12,732 nucleotides of DNA from Pseudomonadota bacterium. Lineage in GTDB: Bacteria > Pseudomonadota > Gammaproteobacteria > Burkholderiales > Burkholderiaceae. Made by a program: the position numbers and the translations under genes. Under the pieces are notes generated by a model, which saw only the letters and a list, made by a program, of their open reading frames with translations, was not told the origin of the DNA and did not search any database. The stretch is from the NCBI GenBank assembly GCA_023441105.1, contig JAEZQX010000485.1, positions 1-12,732 of the forward strand, in the 5' to 3' direction. Positions 1 to 6,806 of this stretch are shown one piece after another; position 1 is the stretch's first letter, and each line of letters opens with the position of its first letter.

Positions 1-227
1 TGGCGATGCTGCTGATCAGCCACGACCTCGGCGTGGTATGGGAGGAGAGCGAACGCGTGTACGTGATGTTCCGCAGCCGCATCGTCGAACAGGGAAGTAC
101 CCGCGAGATCTTCAGCCAGCCGAGCCACCCCTACACCGCCGGCCTGATCCAGGCAGCGAAAGCGGCTCGCAACAGCGACGGTCGCTTCGCCACCATCGAA
201 GGCGAATTCTCCACCACGGTCGACTAG
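1..227 (+). CDS. Peptide/nickel-type ABC transporter ATPase (DppD/OppD-like), C-terminal fragment
   Basis: The reading frame is open from the left edge (codons begin at base 3) and stops at 225-227, so only about the last 74 residues are visible. They contain the switch (H-loop) histidine in LLISHDLGVV, followed by the family pattern 'VMF..RIVEQG' and 'IFSQPSHPYTAGL', typical of the end of the nucleotide-binding domain in DppD/OppD proteins. In that family the protein energises import of oligopeptides, dipeptides or nickel chelates from the cytoplasmic face of the membrane. The next ATPase gene begins one base after this stop, as in dppDF/oppDF operons, so the two probably form a heterodimer. 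The tail after the HPYT motif is short and ends without the cysteine-containing C-terminal extension often seen in DppD/OppD. The Walker motifs lie outside the window. Family assignment is secure; the substrate cannot be read from this fragment. Confidence 0.9.
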   Translation, partial: AMLLISHDLGVVWEESERVYVMFRSRIVEQGSTREIFSQPSHPYTAGLIQAAKAARNSDGRFATIEGEFSTTVD

Positions 228-228
228 G

Positions 229-1029
229 ATGGAACGACAGCCGCTGCTGGTGCTGGAGAACGTCGGCAAGGATTTCAAGCTGCCTGGCGGCGGCGTGCTG
301 CAGGCGGTGCGCTCGGTGAGCCTGACGGTGCATGCCGGCGAAATCGTCGCGCTGGTCGGCGAGAGCGGTTCCGGCAAGTCCACGCTCGGCCGGATCGCGC
401 TCGGTCTCCTGGCCGCGGACTCGGGCGCTGTGGTGTTCGACGGCCACGACCTCACCGGCATGTCGCCGGCCAAGTTCCGCGACCTTCGCACCGGCATGCA
501 GCCGATCTTCCAGGACCCGACCGCTTCGCTCAACCCGCGCCGCACCGTGCGGCAGTTGCTGCTGCAGGCGCTTTGGAAGCAGCCGCGCGAAGGCGAGGCG
601 CGCTGCCTCCGCCTGCTGAACGACGTCGGCCTGCGCCCGGCCGCGCAATACCTCGATCGCTATCCGCACGAGTTGAGCGGCGGCCAGCGGCAGCGCGTAT
701 CGATCGCGCGGTCGCTCGCGATGGAGCCGAAGCTGATCATCGCCGATGAGCCGCTCTCCGGGGCCGACGTGTCCATTCGCGGCCAGGTCCTGAACCTGTT
801 GCTGGACATCCAGCGCAGTCGCCACGTCGCCTACCTGATGATCACCCACGACATCTCGATCGCCCGGGCGTTTGCCGATCGCGTCGCGGTGATGATGAAG
901 GGCGAGCTGGTCGAGGTCGGCGCGGCCGAGACGGTGCTGCGCACGCCGACGCACGAATACACCCGGCGCCTGGTGGCAGCCGTGCCGGCGCTCGGCTCGC
1001 CTAGGAGTCAGGCTCCTGGGGGCGCTTGA
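229..1029 (+). CDS. Peptide/nickel-type ABC transporter ATPase (DppF/OppF-like)
   Basis: A complete 266-residue nucleotide-binding subunit. Visible motifs are Walker A GESGSGKST (44-52), the Q-loop in IFQDP (Q95) followed by the family-typical 'ASLNPRRTV', the signature LSGGQRQR (149-156), Walker B LIIADEP (169-175) and the H-loop MITHD (H207). The tail has the HEYTRRL motif (242-248) shared by DppF/OppF proteins. It would hydrolyse ATP to drive peptide, nickel-chelate or similar uptake with the upstream ATPase; the permeases and binding protein should lie left of the window. The ATG is one base after the upstream stop, with only a weak purine stretch before it, which points to translational coupling. 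One oddity is the D-loop, SGAD (177-180), where these ATPases normally have SALD. At 266 residues it is shorter than many DppF proteins (about 320). Function of the family is sure, substrate unknown. Confidence 0.93.
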   Translation: MERQPLLVLENVGKDFKLPGGGVLQAVRSVSLTVHAGEIVALVGESGSGKSTLGRIALGLLAADSGAVVFDGHDLTGMSPAKFRDLRTGMQPIFQDPTASLNPRRTVRQLLLQALWKQPREGEARCLRLLNDVGLRPAAQYLDRYPHELSGGQRQRVSIARSLAMEPKLIIADEPLSGADVSIRGQVLNLLLDIQRSRHVAYLMITHDISIARAFADRVAVMMKGELVEVGAAETVLRTPTHEYTRRLVAAVPALGSPRSQAPGGA

Positions 1030-1049
1030 CCGCGGCACCGTGGCGGTGC
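1000..1049 (+). terminator. Two small hairpins around the end of the dppF-like gene; weak terminator candidate
   Basis: Two inverted repeats follow each other. The first (1000-1020) pairs CCTAGGAG with CTCCTGGG around a 5-base loop, with one G-U pair, just before the stop codon. The second (1035-1049) pairs GCACCG with CGGTGC around a 3-base loop just after it. Only a loose T-rich stretch (1056-1061) follows, so intrinsic termination is uncertain. They could instead protect mRNA ends or separate expression of the two ABC operons. Confidence 0.25.
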
Positions 1050-1056
1050 GGTACAT

Positions 1057-1081
1057 TTGTTGCTTGCGACTTGTTGCTTGC
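1057..1081 (+). repeat. 11 bp tandem direct repeat in the leader of the NMT1-type ABC operon
   Basis: TTGTTGCTTGC occurs at 1057-1067 and again exactly at 1071-1081, separated by GAC, giving a 14-base period. It lies 37 bases upstream of the chosen GTG start of the binding-protein gene, in an AT-richer patch of the spacer. Regulator-binding repeats can look like this, but the length and position alone do not prove a role. I found no convincing -35/-10 pair next to it. Confidence 0.5.
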
Positions 1082-1117
1082 ACCAGCGCAGACGATTCCA
1101 ACCGATTGGAGAGACCC

Positions 1118-2191
1118 GTGAAACCGTTCCAGTGGCGCTCGAAAGGACATGCATCCGGCCGGCTTTTCTCGTGGCTCGCCGGCGGGCTGATCGGCGGCCT
1201 GGCCCTGGCCGCCGCTTCCCCCGCGCTCGCGCAGACGACGCCCATCAAGTTCCAGCTCGACTGGCGCTTCGAGGGTCCCGCGGCGCTGTTCCTGCTGCCG
1301 AAGGCCAAAGGCTACTTCGATGCCGAGAAGCTCGACGTCACCATCGACAGCGGCAACGGCTCGGGCAACGCCGTCAATCGGGTCGCCTCCGGCGCCTACG
1401 ACATGGGCTTCGCCGACATGGCCGCGCTGATGGAGTTCTGGGGCAACAACGCGGGCATGCCGAACAAGCCGGTCGCGGTGATGATGGTCTACAACAATAC
1501 GCCGGCGGCGGTGTTCGCGTTGAAGAAGTCCGGCATCAAGACGCCGGCCGATCTCGCCGGCCGCAAGCTCGGGGCGCCGGTGTTCGACGCCGGCCGCAAG
1601 GCCTTCCCGATCTTCGCCGCCGCCAACAGCCTCGACCAGGGCAAGGTCAACTGGGTGAGCATGGATCCGCCGCTGCGCGAGACCATGCTGGCGCGGGGCG
1701 ACGTCGATGCCATCACCGGCTTCTACTTCACGTCGCTGCTCAACCTGAATGCACGCGGCGTGAAGGATGAGGATATCGTCATCCTGCCCTACCCCCAGTA
1801 CGGCGTGAAGCACTACGGCAACGTGATCATCGCCTCCGAGAAGCTGATCAAGGAGAAGCCCGAGGCCGTCAAGGCCTTCCTGCGGGCCTTCACCAAGGGC
1901 GTGCGGGAGGTGCTGGCCGATCCGGACGCGTCGGTGAAGACGGTGAAGGCGCGTGACCCGATCATCGACGAGGCGCTCGAGCGGCGGCGGCTGAAGCTGG
2001 CCATCCAGGGCTCGATCGCCACCGACGATGCCCGCGCCGAAGGCTTCGGCGAGATCCGCGAGCCGCGCCTGGCGTTGATGGCCTCGCAGGTCAACGACGC
2101 CTTCGGCCTGAAGGAGCGGCTCGATCCGGCGCGGATCTTCGACTCCGGCTTCCTGCCGCCCAAGGGCGAGCGCAGCATCTTCCCGAAGTGA
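1118..2191 (+). CDS. ABC transporter periplasmic substrate-binding protein, NMT1/SsuA type
   Basis: A 357-residue exported binding protein. I chose the GTG at 1118 because GGAGAG sits four bases before it and because it yields a proper signal peptide: basic N-terminus, hydrophobic segment about 19-33, and cleavage after ALA at 36-38. An in-frame ATG at 1040 would add 26 residues with no ribosome site and would spoil this. The mature protein begins with the 'KFQLDWRFEGP' pattern of the NMT1/THI5-like family, whose members bind sulfonates, nitrate, thiamine precursors or aromatic acids. 'LPKAKGYFDAEKLDV' (about 55-69) and 'YDMGFADMAALM' (about 93-104) are typical. The ATPase gene overlaps its stop by four bases and the permease follows, so the importer is complete. 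No sequence feature fixes the ligand. Confidence 0.92.
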   Translation: MKPFQWRSKGHASGRLFSWLAGGLIGGLALAAASPALAQTTPIKFQLDWRFEGPAALFLLPKAKGYFDAEKLDVTIDSGNGSGNAVNRVASGAYDMGFADMAALMEFWGNNAGMPNKPVAVMMVYNNTPAAVFALKKSGIKTPADLAGRKLGAPVFDAGRKAFPIFAAANSLDQGKVNWVSMDPPLRETMLARGDVDAITGFYFTSLLNLNARGVKDEDIVILPYPQYGVKHYGNVIIASEKLIKEKPEAVKAFLRAFTKGVREVLADPDASVKTVKARDPIIDEALERRRLKLAIQGSIATDDARAEGFGEIREPRLALMASQVNDAFGLKERLDPARIFDSGFLPPKGERSIFPK

Positions 2192-3054
2192 AGGTGCCTG
2201 CGGCGAGCGGCGTCGGCCAGGCCGCCGCAGCGCCGGCCGGCGGCCGGCCGGAGCAGGCCGGGCCGGCGTTCGTCGACTTCCGCAACGTCTGGCTCGCCTA
2301 CAGCGACGAGCTCGAGGCCAACCAGGATTTCGCGGTCGAGGACATCAGCCTGCGGACGCAAGACGGCGAGTTCATCGCCATCGTCGGCCCGTCGGGCTGC
2401 GGCAAGTCGACCTTCATGAAGCTCGCCACCGGCCTCAAGAAGCCGACGCGCGGCCAGGTCCTGATCGACGGCAGCCAGGTCGACGGGCCGCTCAAGATCG
2501 TCGGCATGGCCTTCCAGGCGCCGACGCTGCTGCCCTGGCGCACCACCCTGGACAACGTGCTGCTGCCGCTCGAGATCGTCGAGCCCTACCGGTCGCAGTT
2601 CCGCTCGCAGCGCGAGGCCTACGCGCAGCGGGCGCGGCAACTCCTCGCCACCGTCGGCCTCGCCGGCTACGAGAGCAAGTTTCCCTGGGAGCTGTCGGGC
2701 GGCATGCAGCAGCGCGCGTCCATCTGCCGCGCGCTGATCCACGAGCCCAAGATGCTGCTGCTCGACGAGCCGTTCGGCGCGCTCGACGCCTTCACCCGCG
2801 AGGAGCTGTGGAACGTGCTGCGCGATCTCTGGACCGTGCAGCGCTTCAACGTCATCCTGGTCACCCACGACCTGCGCGAAGCCGCCTACCTGGCCGACAC
2901 CATCTACGTGATGAGCAGCCGCCCGGGACGCATCGTCGCGCGGCGCGAGGTGGACCTGCCGCGGCCGCGTGATCTCGAGATCACCTATTCCAAGCCGTTC
3001 GCCGACCTCGTCCTGGAGTTGCGCCAGCAGATCGGCGCGATCCGCAAGCACTGA
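2188..3054 (+). CDS. ABC transporter ATPase, SsuB/TauB type
   Basis: A 288-residue ATPase that powers the neighbouring NMT1-type importer. Motifs in order are Walker A GPSGCGKST (67-75), the Q-loop in FQAPTLLPWRT (Q110), the signature LSGGMQQR (169-176), Walker B MLLLDEP (189-195), D-loop GALD (197-200) and the H-loop VTHD (H227). 'TLLPWRT' and 'MSSRPGRI' (242-249) are characteristic of the nitrate/sulfonate/taurine branch. The GTG start overlaps the upstream stop as GTGA, so translation is probably coupled. A second in-frame GTG lies two codons later. The first 27 or so residues are an Ala/Gly/Pro-rich extension before the domain proper, encoded by a repetitive GGCC/CCGG stretch (about 2233-2269). 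No later start would remove it without cutting the domain. Confidence 0.94.
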   Translation: MKVPAASGVGQAAAAPAGGRPEQAGPAFVDFRNVWLAYSDELEANQDFAVEDISLRTQDGEFIAIVGPSGCGKSTFMKLATGLKKPTRGQVLIDGSQVDGPLKIVGMAFQAPTLLPWRTTLDNVLLPLEIVEPYRSQFRSQREAYAQRARQLLATVGLAGYESKFPWELSGGMQQRASICRALIHEPKMLLLDEPFGALDAFTREELWNVLRDLWTVQRFNVILVTHDLREAAYLADTIYVMSSRPGRIVARREVDLPRPRDLEITYSKPFADLVLELRQQIGAIRKH

Positions 3055-3065
3055 GCGACCACCTC

Positions 3066-3827
3066 ATGGCCACCAGCAGCAAGGTCCAGCGCGCCGCACC
3101 ACTCCTGCTCCTGATCGCGGTGCTGCTGGTGTGGGAGATCCTGTGCCGCGCGTTGCAGGTTTCGGAGTTCATCTTTCCGGCGCCGACGGCCATCGTCGCC
3201 TCGCTGGTCGAATTCGCCGGCGTCATCGCCGCGCACGCCTGGCGGACCTTCTGGACCACGATGATCGGCTTCGGCATCGCCATCGTCGTGGGCGTGCTGC
3301 TGGGCTTTGTGATCGGCTCGTCGCGCCTCGCCTATGCCGCGGTCTACCCGCTCATGACCGCCTTCAACGCCCTGCCGAAGGCGGCCTTCGTCCCGGTGCT
3401 GGTGGTCTGGTTCGGCATCGGCGCCGGCCCCGCCATCCTGACCGCATTCCTGATCTCGTTCTTCCCGATCATGGTCAACATCGCGACCGGCCTCGCCACG
3501 CTCGAGCCGGAGCTCGAGGACGTCCTGCGGGTGCTGGGGGCGAAGCGCACCGACGTGCTGTTCAAGGTCGGGCTGCCGCGGTCGTTGCCTTATTTCTTCG
3601 CCTCGCTGAAGGTGGCGATCACGCTGGCCTTCGTCGGCACCACCGTCTCCGAGATGACGGCCTCCAACGAAGGAATCGGCTACCTGCTGATCTCGGCCGG
3701 CTCGGCGCTGCGCATGCCGCTGGCATTCGCCGGCCTGGTGGTGATCGCGGTGATGGCGATGGCCATGTACGAGCTGTTCGCGTACGTCGAGAAGCATACG
3801 ACCGCCTGGGCGCACCGCGGCAGTTGA
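3066..3827 (+). CDS. ABC transporter permease, SsuC/TauC type
   Basis: A 253-residue inner-membrane permease, the usual length for SsuC/TauC/NrtB proteins. Hydrophobic segments can be seen at about 12-29, 65-85, 108-140, 183-198 and 218-238. The cytoplasmic coupling (EAA) loop is at about 150-175 in the form 'EDVLRVLGAKR', with the conserved glycine followed by a 'GLPRSLPYF' element. It would form the translocation channel for the substrate delivered by the upstream binding protein, with two copies per complex. The ATG is 11 bases after the ATPase stop. No clear ribosome site precedes it, so coupling to upstream translation is likely. It is the last gene of the plus-strand operon and converges on the hupE-like gene 52 bases away. 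Confidence 0.93.
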   Translation: MATSSKVQRAAPLLLLIAVLLVWEILCRALQVSEFIFPAPTAIVASLVEFAGVIAAHAWRTFWTTMIGFGIAIVVGVLLGFVIGSSRLAYAAVYPLMTAFNALPKAAFVPVLVVWFGIGAGPAILTAFLISFFPIMVNIATGLATLEPELEDVLRVLGAKRTDVLFKVGLPRSLPYFFASLKVAITLAFVGTTVSEMTASNEGIGYLLISAGSALRMPLAFAGLVVIAVMAMAMYELFAYVEKHTTAWAHRGS

Positions 3828-3847
3828 ACGCCAGCCCCCGTCGGCGA

Positions 3848-3875
3848 CTGGAGCGCCGCCGATGGCGGGCGCCAG
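3848..3875. terminator. GC-rich hairpin between two convergent genes
   Basis: CTG at 3848-3850 pairs with CAG at 3873-3875. The inner stem pairs GCGCCGCC (3853-3860) with GGCGGGCGC (3864-3872) across a 3-base loop, with a two-base and a one-base bulge, giving 11 pairs in all. It fills most of the gap between the permease stop and the stop of the opposing hupE-like gene, a usual place for a bidirectional terminator. There is no T tract on either side, so intrinsic termination is not proven. Confidence 0.4.
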
Positions 3876-3879
3876 CGCC

Positions 3880-4497
3880 TCAGGCGAGACCGAACAACAA
3901 CGCCGTGCCGGCCAAGGCGACGGCGCCGCCCGACACCCGCACGGCGATGCGGCCGAACGGCCGATGCACCAGCCGGCCGATGCCGATGCCGGCCAGATGC
4001 AGCATCGCGGTCGCCAGGATGAAGCCGACGGCGTAGCCCAGCGCACCCGCCTCCGCCGGCCATTCCGTGCCGTGGGCATTGCCGTGCAGGATGGCAAAGC
4101 AGCCGACGGTCACGGCAGCGATGGCCGGCGCTGGCGCGAGTGCCGCGGCGACGACCGCGCCGAGCACGATCGCAGAGACCGCGATTCCCGACTCCACCGC
4201 GGGCAGGGGAATACCGGCCATACCCAGCGCGCCGCCCGCTGCCATCAGCAGCAGGAAGGCGAGCGGCAGCCGCCACAAGGCAGCGCCACCGAGCAGCGCA
4301 GCCCACAGGCCCACGGCAATCATCGCGATCATGTGGTCGAAGCCGAGGAGCGGATGGACGAAGCCGCTGACGAGGCCGCCGATGCCGGCGACGGAACTGC
4401 CGGCATCGTGCGCCCACGCCGGAGCGGCGACGCCGAGCACCAGGATGGGGCCGAGCAAGGCGCTCGGGCTGCGCGACTGCGATCTCGGGTCAGGCAT
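3880..4497 (-). CDS. HupE/UreJ family membrane protein (putative Ni/Co transporter)
   Basis: A 205-residue polytopic membrane protein. The N-terminus is a signal peptide (hydrophobic 13-25, cleavage after AWA at 27-29) exposing the family-typical mature start 'HDAG' (30-33). The hallmark motifs follow: 'HPLLGFDHM' (48-56) and 'LHGNAHGTE' (137-145), whose histidines and acids are thought to carry the metal, plus H167. About six hydrophobic segments are visible. HupE and UreJ proteins are linked to nickel or cobalt supply for hydrogenase and urease, but no such enzyme is in this window. The frame is open 61 codons further upstream, but I chose the ATG at 4497 because only it gives the signal peptide. 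It has no strong ribosome site. It lies 97 bases downstream of the dioxygenase gene and may be the operon's last member. Family confident, metal unknown. Confidence 0.87.
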   Translation of the reverse strand: MPDPRSQSRSPSALLGPILVLGVAAPAWAHDAGSSVAGIGGLVSGFVHPLLGFDHMIAMIAVGLWAALLGGAALWRLPLAFLLLMAAGGALGMAGIPLPAVESGIAVSAIVLGAVVAAALAPAPAIAAVTVGCFAILHGNAHGTEWPAEAGALGYAVGFILATAMLHLAGIGIGRLVHRPFGRIAVRVSGGAVALAGTALLFGLA

Positions 4498-4594
4498 GTT
4501 GGCGGTCCGTGGAATGGCCTCTGCGTGCGAGGGCGATCCTACTACGGCAAGAGGCTGGCGGACGCCGCAGGCATCGCGCGCCTTCGCGGACAGG

Positions 4595-5713
4595 TCAGGC
4601 AGCGGCAAGCTCGTCCTTCGGCATTGGCGCGCCGCGTGCCGGGATGCCTTCGCGCCGGCTCCATCCGGAAGCCTCGTCATATTCGATGAACGCCGGCGCG
4701 AGGTTGCGGATTCCCGGGACCTTGAGCCAGAGCCGCATCATGTGCCGCTTGCGGGCCGGGTCGTCCTGCTCCTCGTACCCGGTGCGGGAATGGAGAACCG
4801 TGTAGTTGTTGCAGAACTGCATGTCACCCGGCTCCATCATCATCGAATAGACGAGCTCCGGCGAGCGCGACAACTCCTCCATGTAGTCCAGCACTTCGAG
4901 CTCTTCGGCGGTGAACGGCACGCCCAGCTTCTGCTGAGCCGTCTCCATCGACTTGCGGACGTAGCGGATGCTGAGATCGCCGTCACGGTAGCTGAACACC
5001 GGCACGTAGCCGGTGATCCTGTCCTGGTAGGGCGCCTCCTCGCCACGCCGGTCGTAGCGGAATCCCCGGTACAGCAGGTCGAGGTAATGCGGACGCTCGG
5101 CGAGGATCCGGTTGTACATCGAGGTGCCGCTCACCACCGAACTCAAGCCGCCGCTCTTGGCCTTGTTGATGCACAGCAAGCCGACCACGTCCGACGGATC
5201 GCAATGAAACGGCAGGTGGGCGCGGGTCTGGTAGCCGCGCACATTGAGCGCGTCGTAGTCGAGGCCCTGGTTGCGCACGCTGCCGAGCCGGTCGCCGTTG
5301 GCATTCTGGGACACCGCCTTGCCCATGTGTGATCCCAGCGCCCAGAAGAACATGCCGGATTCGGCCGCGGTGTAGCGGTCGACCGGAAAGCCGCGGATCA
5401 TGCCGAAGCCGCGTCGGGTCACATCCTCCGCCAGGAACTCGGCGAGGAATTCCTCCAGGCCGGGAATGCGCAGATCCTGTGGCTTGACCGTGTTCAGCGT
5501 CAGGCCGCTCGAGGAGAGATCAGCAATCGCGCGATCGATCTCGTCGATGTGCCTGCCAGACAGCGTGCGTATCCAGCTGTCCGAATGGCGGTAGGTGGCG
5601 GCGTCCCAGCTGCTGGCGTCCGCGACCGGCTGGAGGCGGCGCGCCGGGGCGGCTCCGCCCGGGCCGTCCGGATGGCTTGGGACAACGTTGGTTGCGGATT
5701 GCGATGCGGTCAT
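4595..5713 (-). CDS. TauD/TfdA-family Fe(II)/2-oxoglutarate-dependent dioxygenase
   Basis: A 372-residue enzyme expected to couple oxidation of an organic substrate to decarboxylation of 2-oxoglutarate to succinate, in the cytoplasm. The iron site is readable: the H-x-D pair in 'LPFHCDPSD' (H170, D172) and the distal histidine in 'YTVLHSRTGYEE' (H308). The arginine expected to bind the 2-oxoglutarate carboxylate is in 'RHMMRLWLKV' (R327), 19 residues after the distal histidine. The fold covers about 95-335. The first 45 or so residues are an Ala/Pro-rich extension with no signal peptide. The length and the CAS-like sequence ('TSMYNRILAERP', 'GDMQFCNNY') set it apart from the roughly 280-residue taurine dioxygenases. 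GGAGAG four bases before the ATG supports the start. It follows the Bug gene by 43 bases, so the two are probably cotranscribed. The substrate cannot be named. Confidence 0.9.
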   Translation of the reverse strand: MTASQSATNVVPSHPDGPGGAAPARRLQPVADASSWDAATYRHSDSWIRTLSGRHIDEIDRAIADLSSSGLTLNTVKPQDLRIPGLEEFLAEFLAEDVTRRGFGMIRGFPVDRYTAAESGMFFWALGSHMGKAVSQNANGDRLGSVRNQGLDYDALNVRGYQTRAHLPFHCDPSDVVGLLCINKAKSGGLSSVVSGTSMYNRILAERPHYLDLLYRGFRYDRRGEEAPYQDRITGYVPVFSYRDGDLSIRYVRKSMETAQQKLGVPFTAEELEVLDYMEELSRSPELVYSMMMEPGDMQFCNNYTVLHSRTGYEEQDDPARKRHMMRLWLKVPGIRNLAPAFIEYDEASGWSRREGIPARGAPMPKDELAAA

Positions 5714-5756
5714 TGGTCTCTCCGTCGGGGACGAACGCGGGGGCGGGGATGCGGGG

Positions 5757-6725
5757 TCATTCGATCTGGGCGCCGGAGGACTTGACGATCGGATCCCACT
5801 TCGCGCGCTCCCGCTTGATGAACGTGCCGAATTGCTCGGGGCTGGAGGCGAAGACCTTCATGTCGACTTCGGCAAGCCTGTCGGCGATGTCCTTGTCCTT
5901 CAATGCCTGGACGATGGCCGAATTGAGCTTCTCGACCACTACGCGTGGCGTGCCGGCGGGTGCCATGACACCGAGCCAGACAACGACGTCGAAATCCTTC
6001 AGGCCCGACTCCGCAATGGTCGGGATCTCCGGCATGACCTGCGCTCGGCTGCCGCTGGTGACCGCGAGGATTCGCACCCGGTCGCTCCTGGCGAAGGGCA
6101 GCGCGGAGGGAAGGTCCGGCAGGCCGATCTGGATCTCGCCGCCGGCCAGGGCGGCGACCATCGGACCGGTCCCCTTGTACGGCACGTGGGTGATCTTGAG
6201 CCCCGCCATGCTGTTGAGCATCTCCATGCCGAGGTGCAGCGTGCTGCCGTTGCCGGCAGAACCGTAGTTCAGCTCGCCCGGACGCGCCTTGACGTACTCG
6301 AGGAACTCGCCGAACGACCTGGCCGGGAGCGACGGATGCACCGCGAGGGCGAATTGGCCGCCGGCGACCAGCGACACCGGGATCAGGTCCTTGTCGGTGT
6401 CGTACGGCATCTTCTTGTACATGCTGGGGCTGACCGCCAGCGTGCCGATGGTGCCCATCAGGATGGTGTAGCCATCGGCAGGCGCGGATGCCACCAGGCC
6501 CGATCCGACCAGACCGCCCGCCCCCGGCCGGTTCTCCACCACCATCGGCTGGCCGAGGTACTTGCCCGCGCGTTCGGCCAGCAGGCGGGCTGCCATGTCC
6601 GTCACCCCGCCAGCGGCAAGCGGTGCGATCAGGCGGATCGGGCGGGTGGGAAAATCCTGCGCCGAGGCGGCGCAGGCCAAGCCCACGGCAAGCGTGGCGG
6701 CGAGGGCCGCCTTGAAAGCATTCAT
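5757..6725 (-). CDS. Tripartite tricarboxylate transporter (Bug/TctC) periplasmic binding protein
   Basis: A 322-residue exported binding protein. A signal peptide (hydrophobic about 5-20, cleavage after ASA at 20-22) leads into the family's opening signature 'FPTRPIRLIAPLAAGG.TD' (about 25-43). Other Bug hallmarks are 'VENRPGAGG' (63-71), 'LNYGSAGNGSTLHL' and 'THVPYKGTGP'. Bug proteins bind carboxylates and related small acids through ordered water and hand them to TctAB-type permeases. No TctA or TctB gene is in the window, so this is an orphan binding protein, as is common for Bug paralogues; it may share membrane partners or act in sensing. A textbook AAGGAG lies six bases before the ATG. 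It sits between the GntR regulator gene and the dioxygenase gene, suggesting that its ligand is the dioxygenase substrate or a relative. Confidence 0.93.
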   Translation of the reverse strand: MNAFKAALAATLAVGLACAASAQDFPTRPIRLIAPLAAGGVTDMAARLLAERAGKYLGQPMVVENRPGAGGLVGSGLVASAPADGYTILMGTIGTLAVSPSMYKKMPYDTDKDLIPVSLVAGGQFALAVHPSLPARSFGEFLEYVKARPGELNYGSAGNGSTLHLGMEMLNSMAGLKITHVPYKGTGPMVAALAGGEIQIGLPDLPSALPFARSDRVRILAVTSGSRAQVMPEIPTIAESGLKDFDVVVWLGVMAPAGTPRVVVEKLNSAIVQALKDKDIADRLAEVDMKVFASSPEQFGTFIKRERAKWDPIVKSSGAQIE

Positions 6726-6764
6726 CTACATCTCCTTTTCTGATGCGGGTGCGCTGCCGCGGCG

Positions 6765-6787
6765 CGCCCGCCGTGCCTTGGCGGGCG
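6765..6787 (-). promoter_or_regulatory. 8 bp GC hairpin between the gntR-like gene and the bug gene
   Basis: Read on the minus strand, CGCCCGCC pairs perfectly with GGCGGGCG across a 7-base loop (AAGGCAC). It lies in the 81 bp spacer after the regulator stop and 40 bases before the Bug start codon. No T tract follows in the direction of transcription. It may attenuate or stabilise the transcript so that the binding protein is made at a different level from the regulator. High-GC spacers often form such stems by chance. Confidence 0.35.
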
Positions 6788-6806
6788 GCGGGCCGCGCGG
6801 TCCGCG

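Noticed and set aside
1040..1117. Upstream ATG start for the NMT1-type binding protein
   Set aside because: It has no ribosome site and places 26 residues, including a cysteine pair, ahead of a normal signal peptide. The GTG at 1118 has GGAGAG four bases upstream.
112..1308. Long minus-strand open frame (398 codons) opposite the dppF-like gene
   Set aside because: Its product is Arg/His/Gln-rich with no domain, and it runs antisense across a clear ABC ATPase. This is a high-GC codon shadow.
1813..3051. Minus-strand open frame of 412 codons opposite the ssuB-like ATPase
   Set aside because: It covers a gene with every ATPase motif on the plus strand. The composition is that of a shadow frame and no start signal is seen.
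4517..4555. Possible riboswitch or leader stem before the hupE-like gene (GCCTCT paired with AGAGGC)
   Set aside because: The stem is only six pairs around a 27-base loop and I see no cobalamin-box pattern. It is too weak to call.
4067..5332. Plus-strand open frame of 421 codons across the hupE-like and dioxygenase genes
   Set aside because: It spans two well-supported minus-strand genes and the gap between them, with no recognisable motif.
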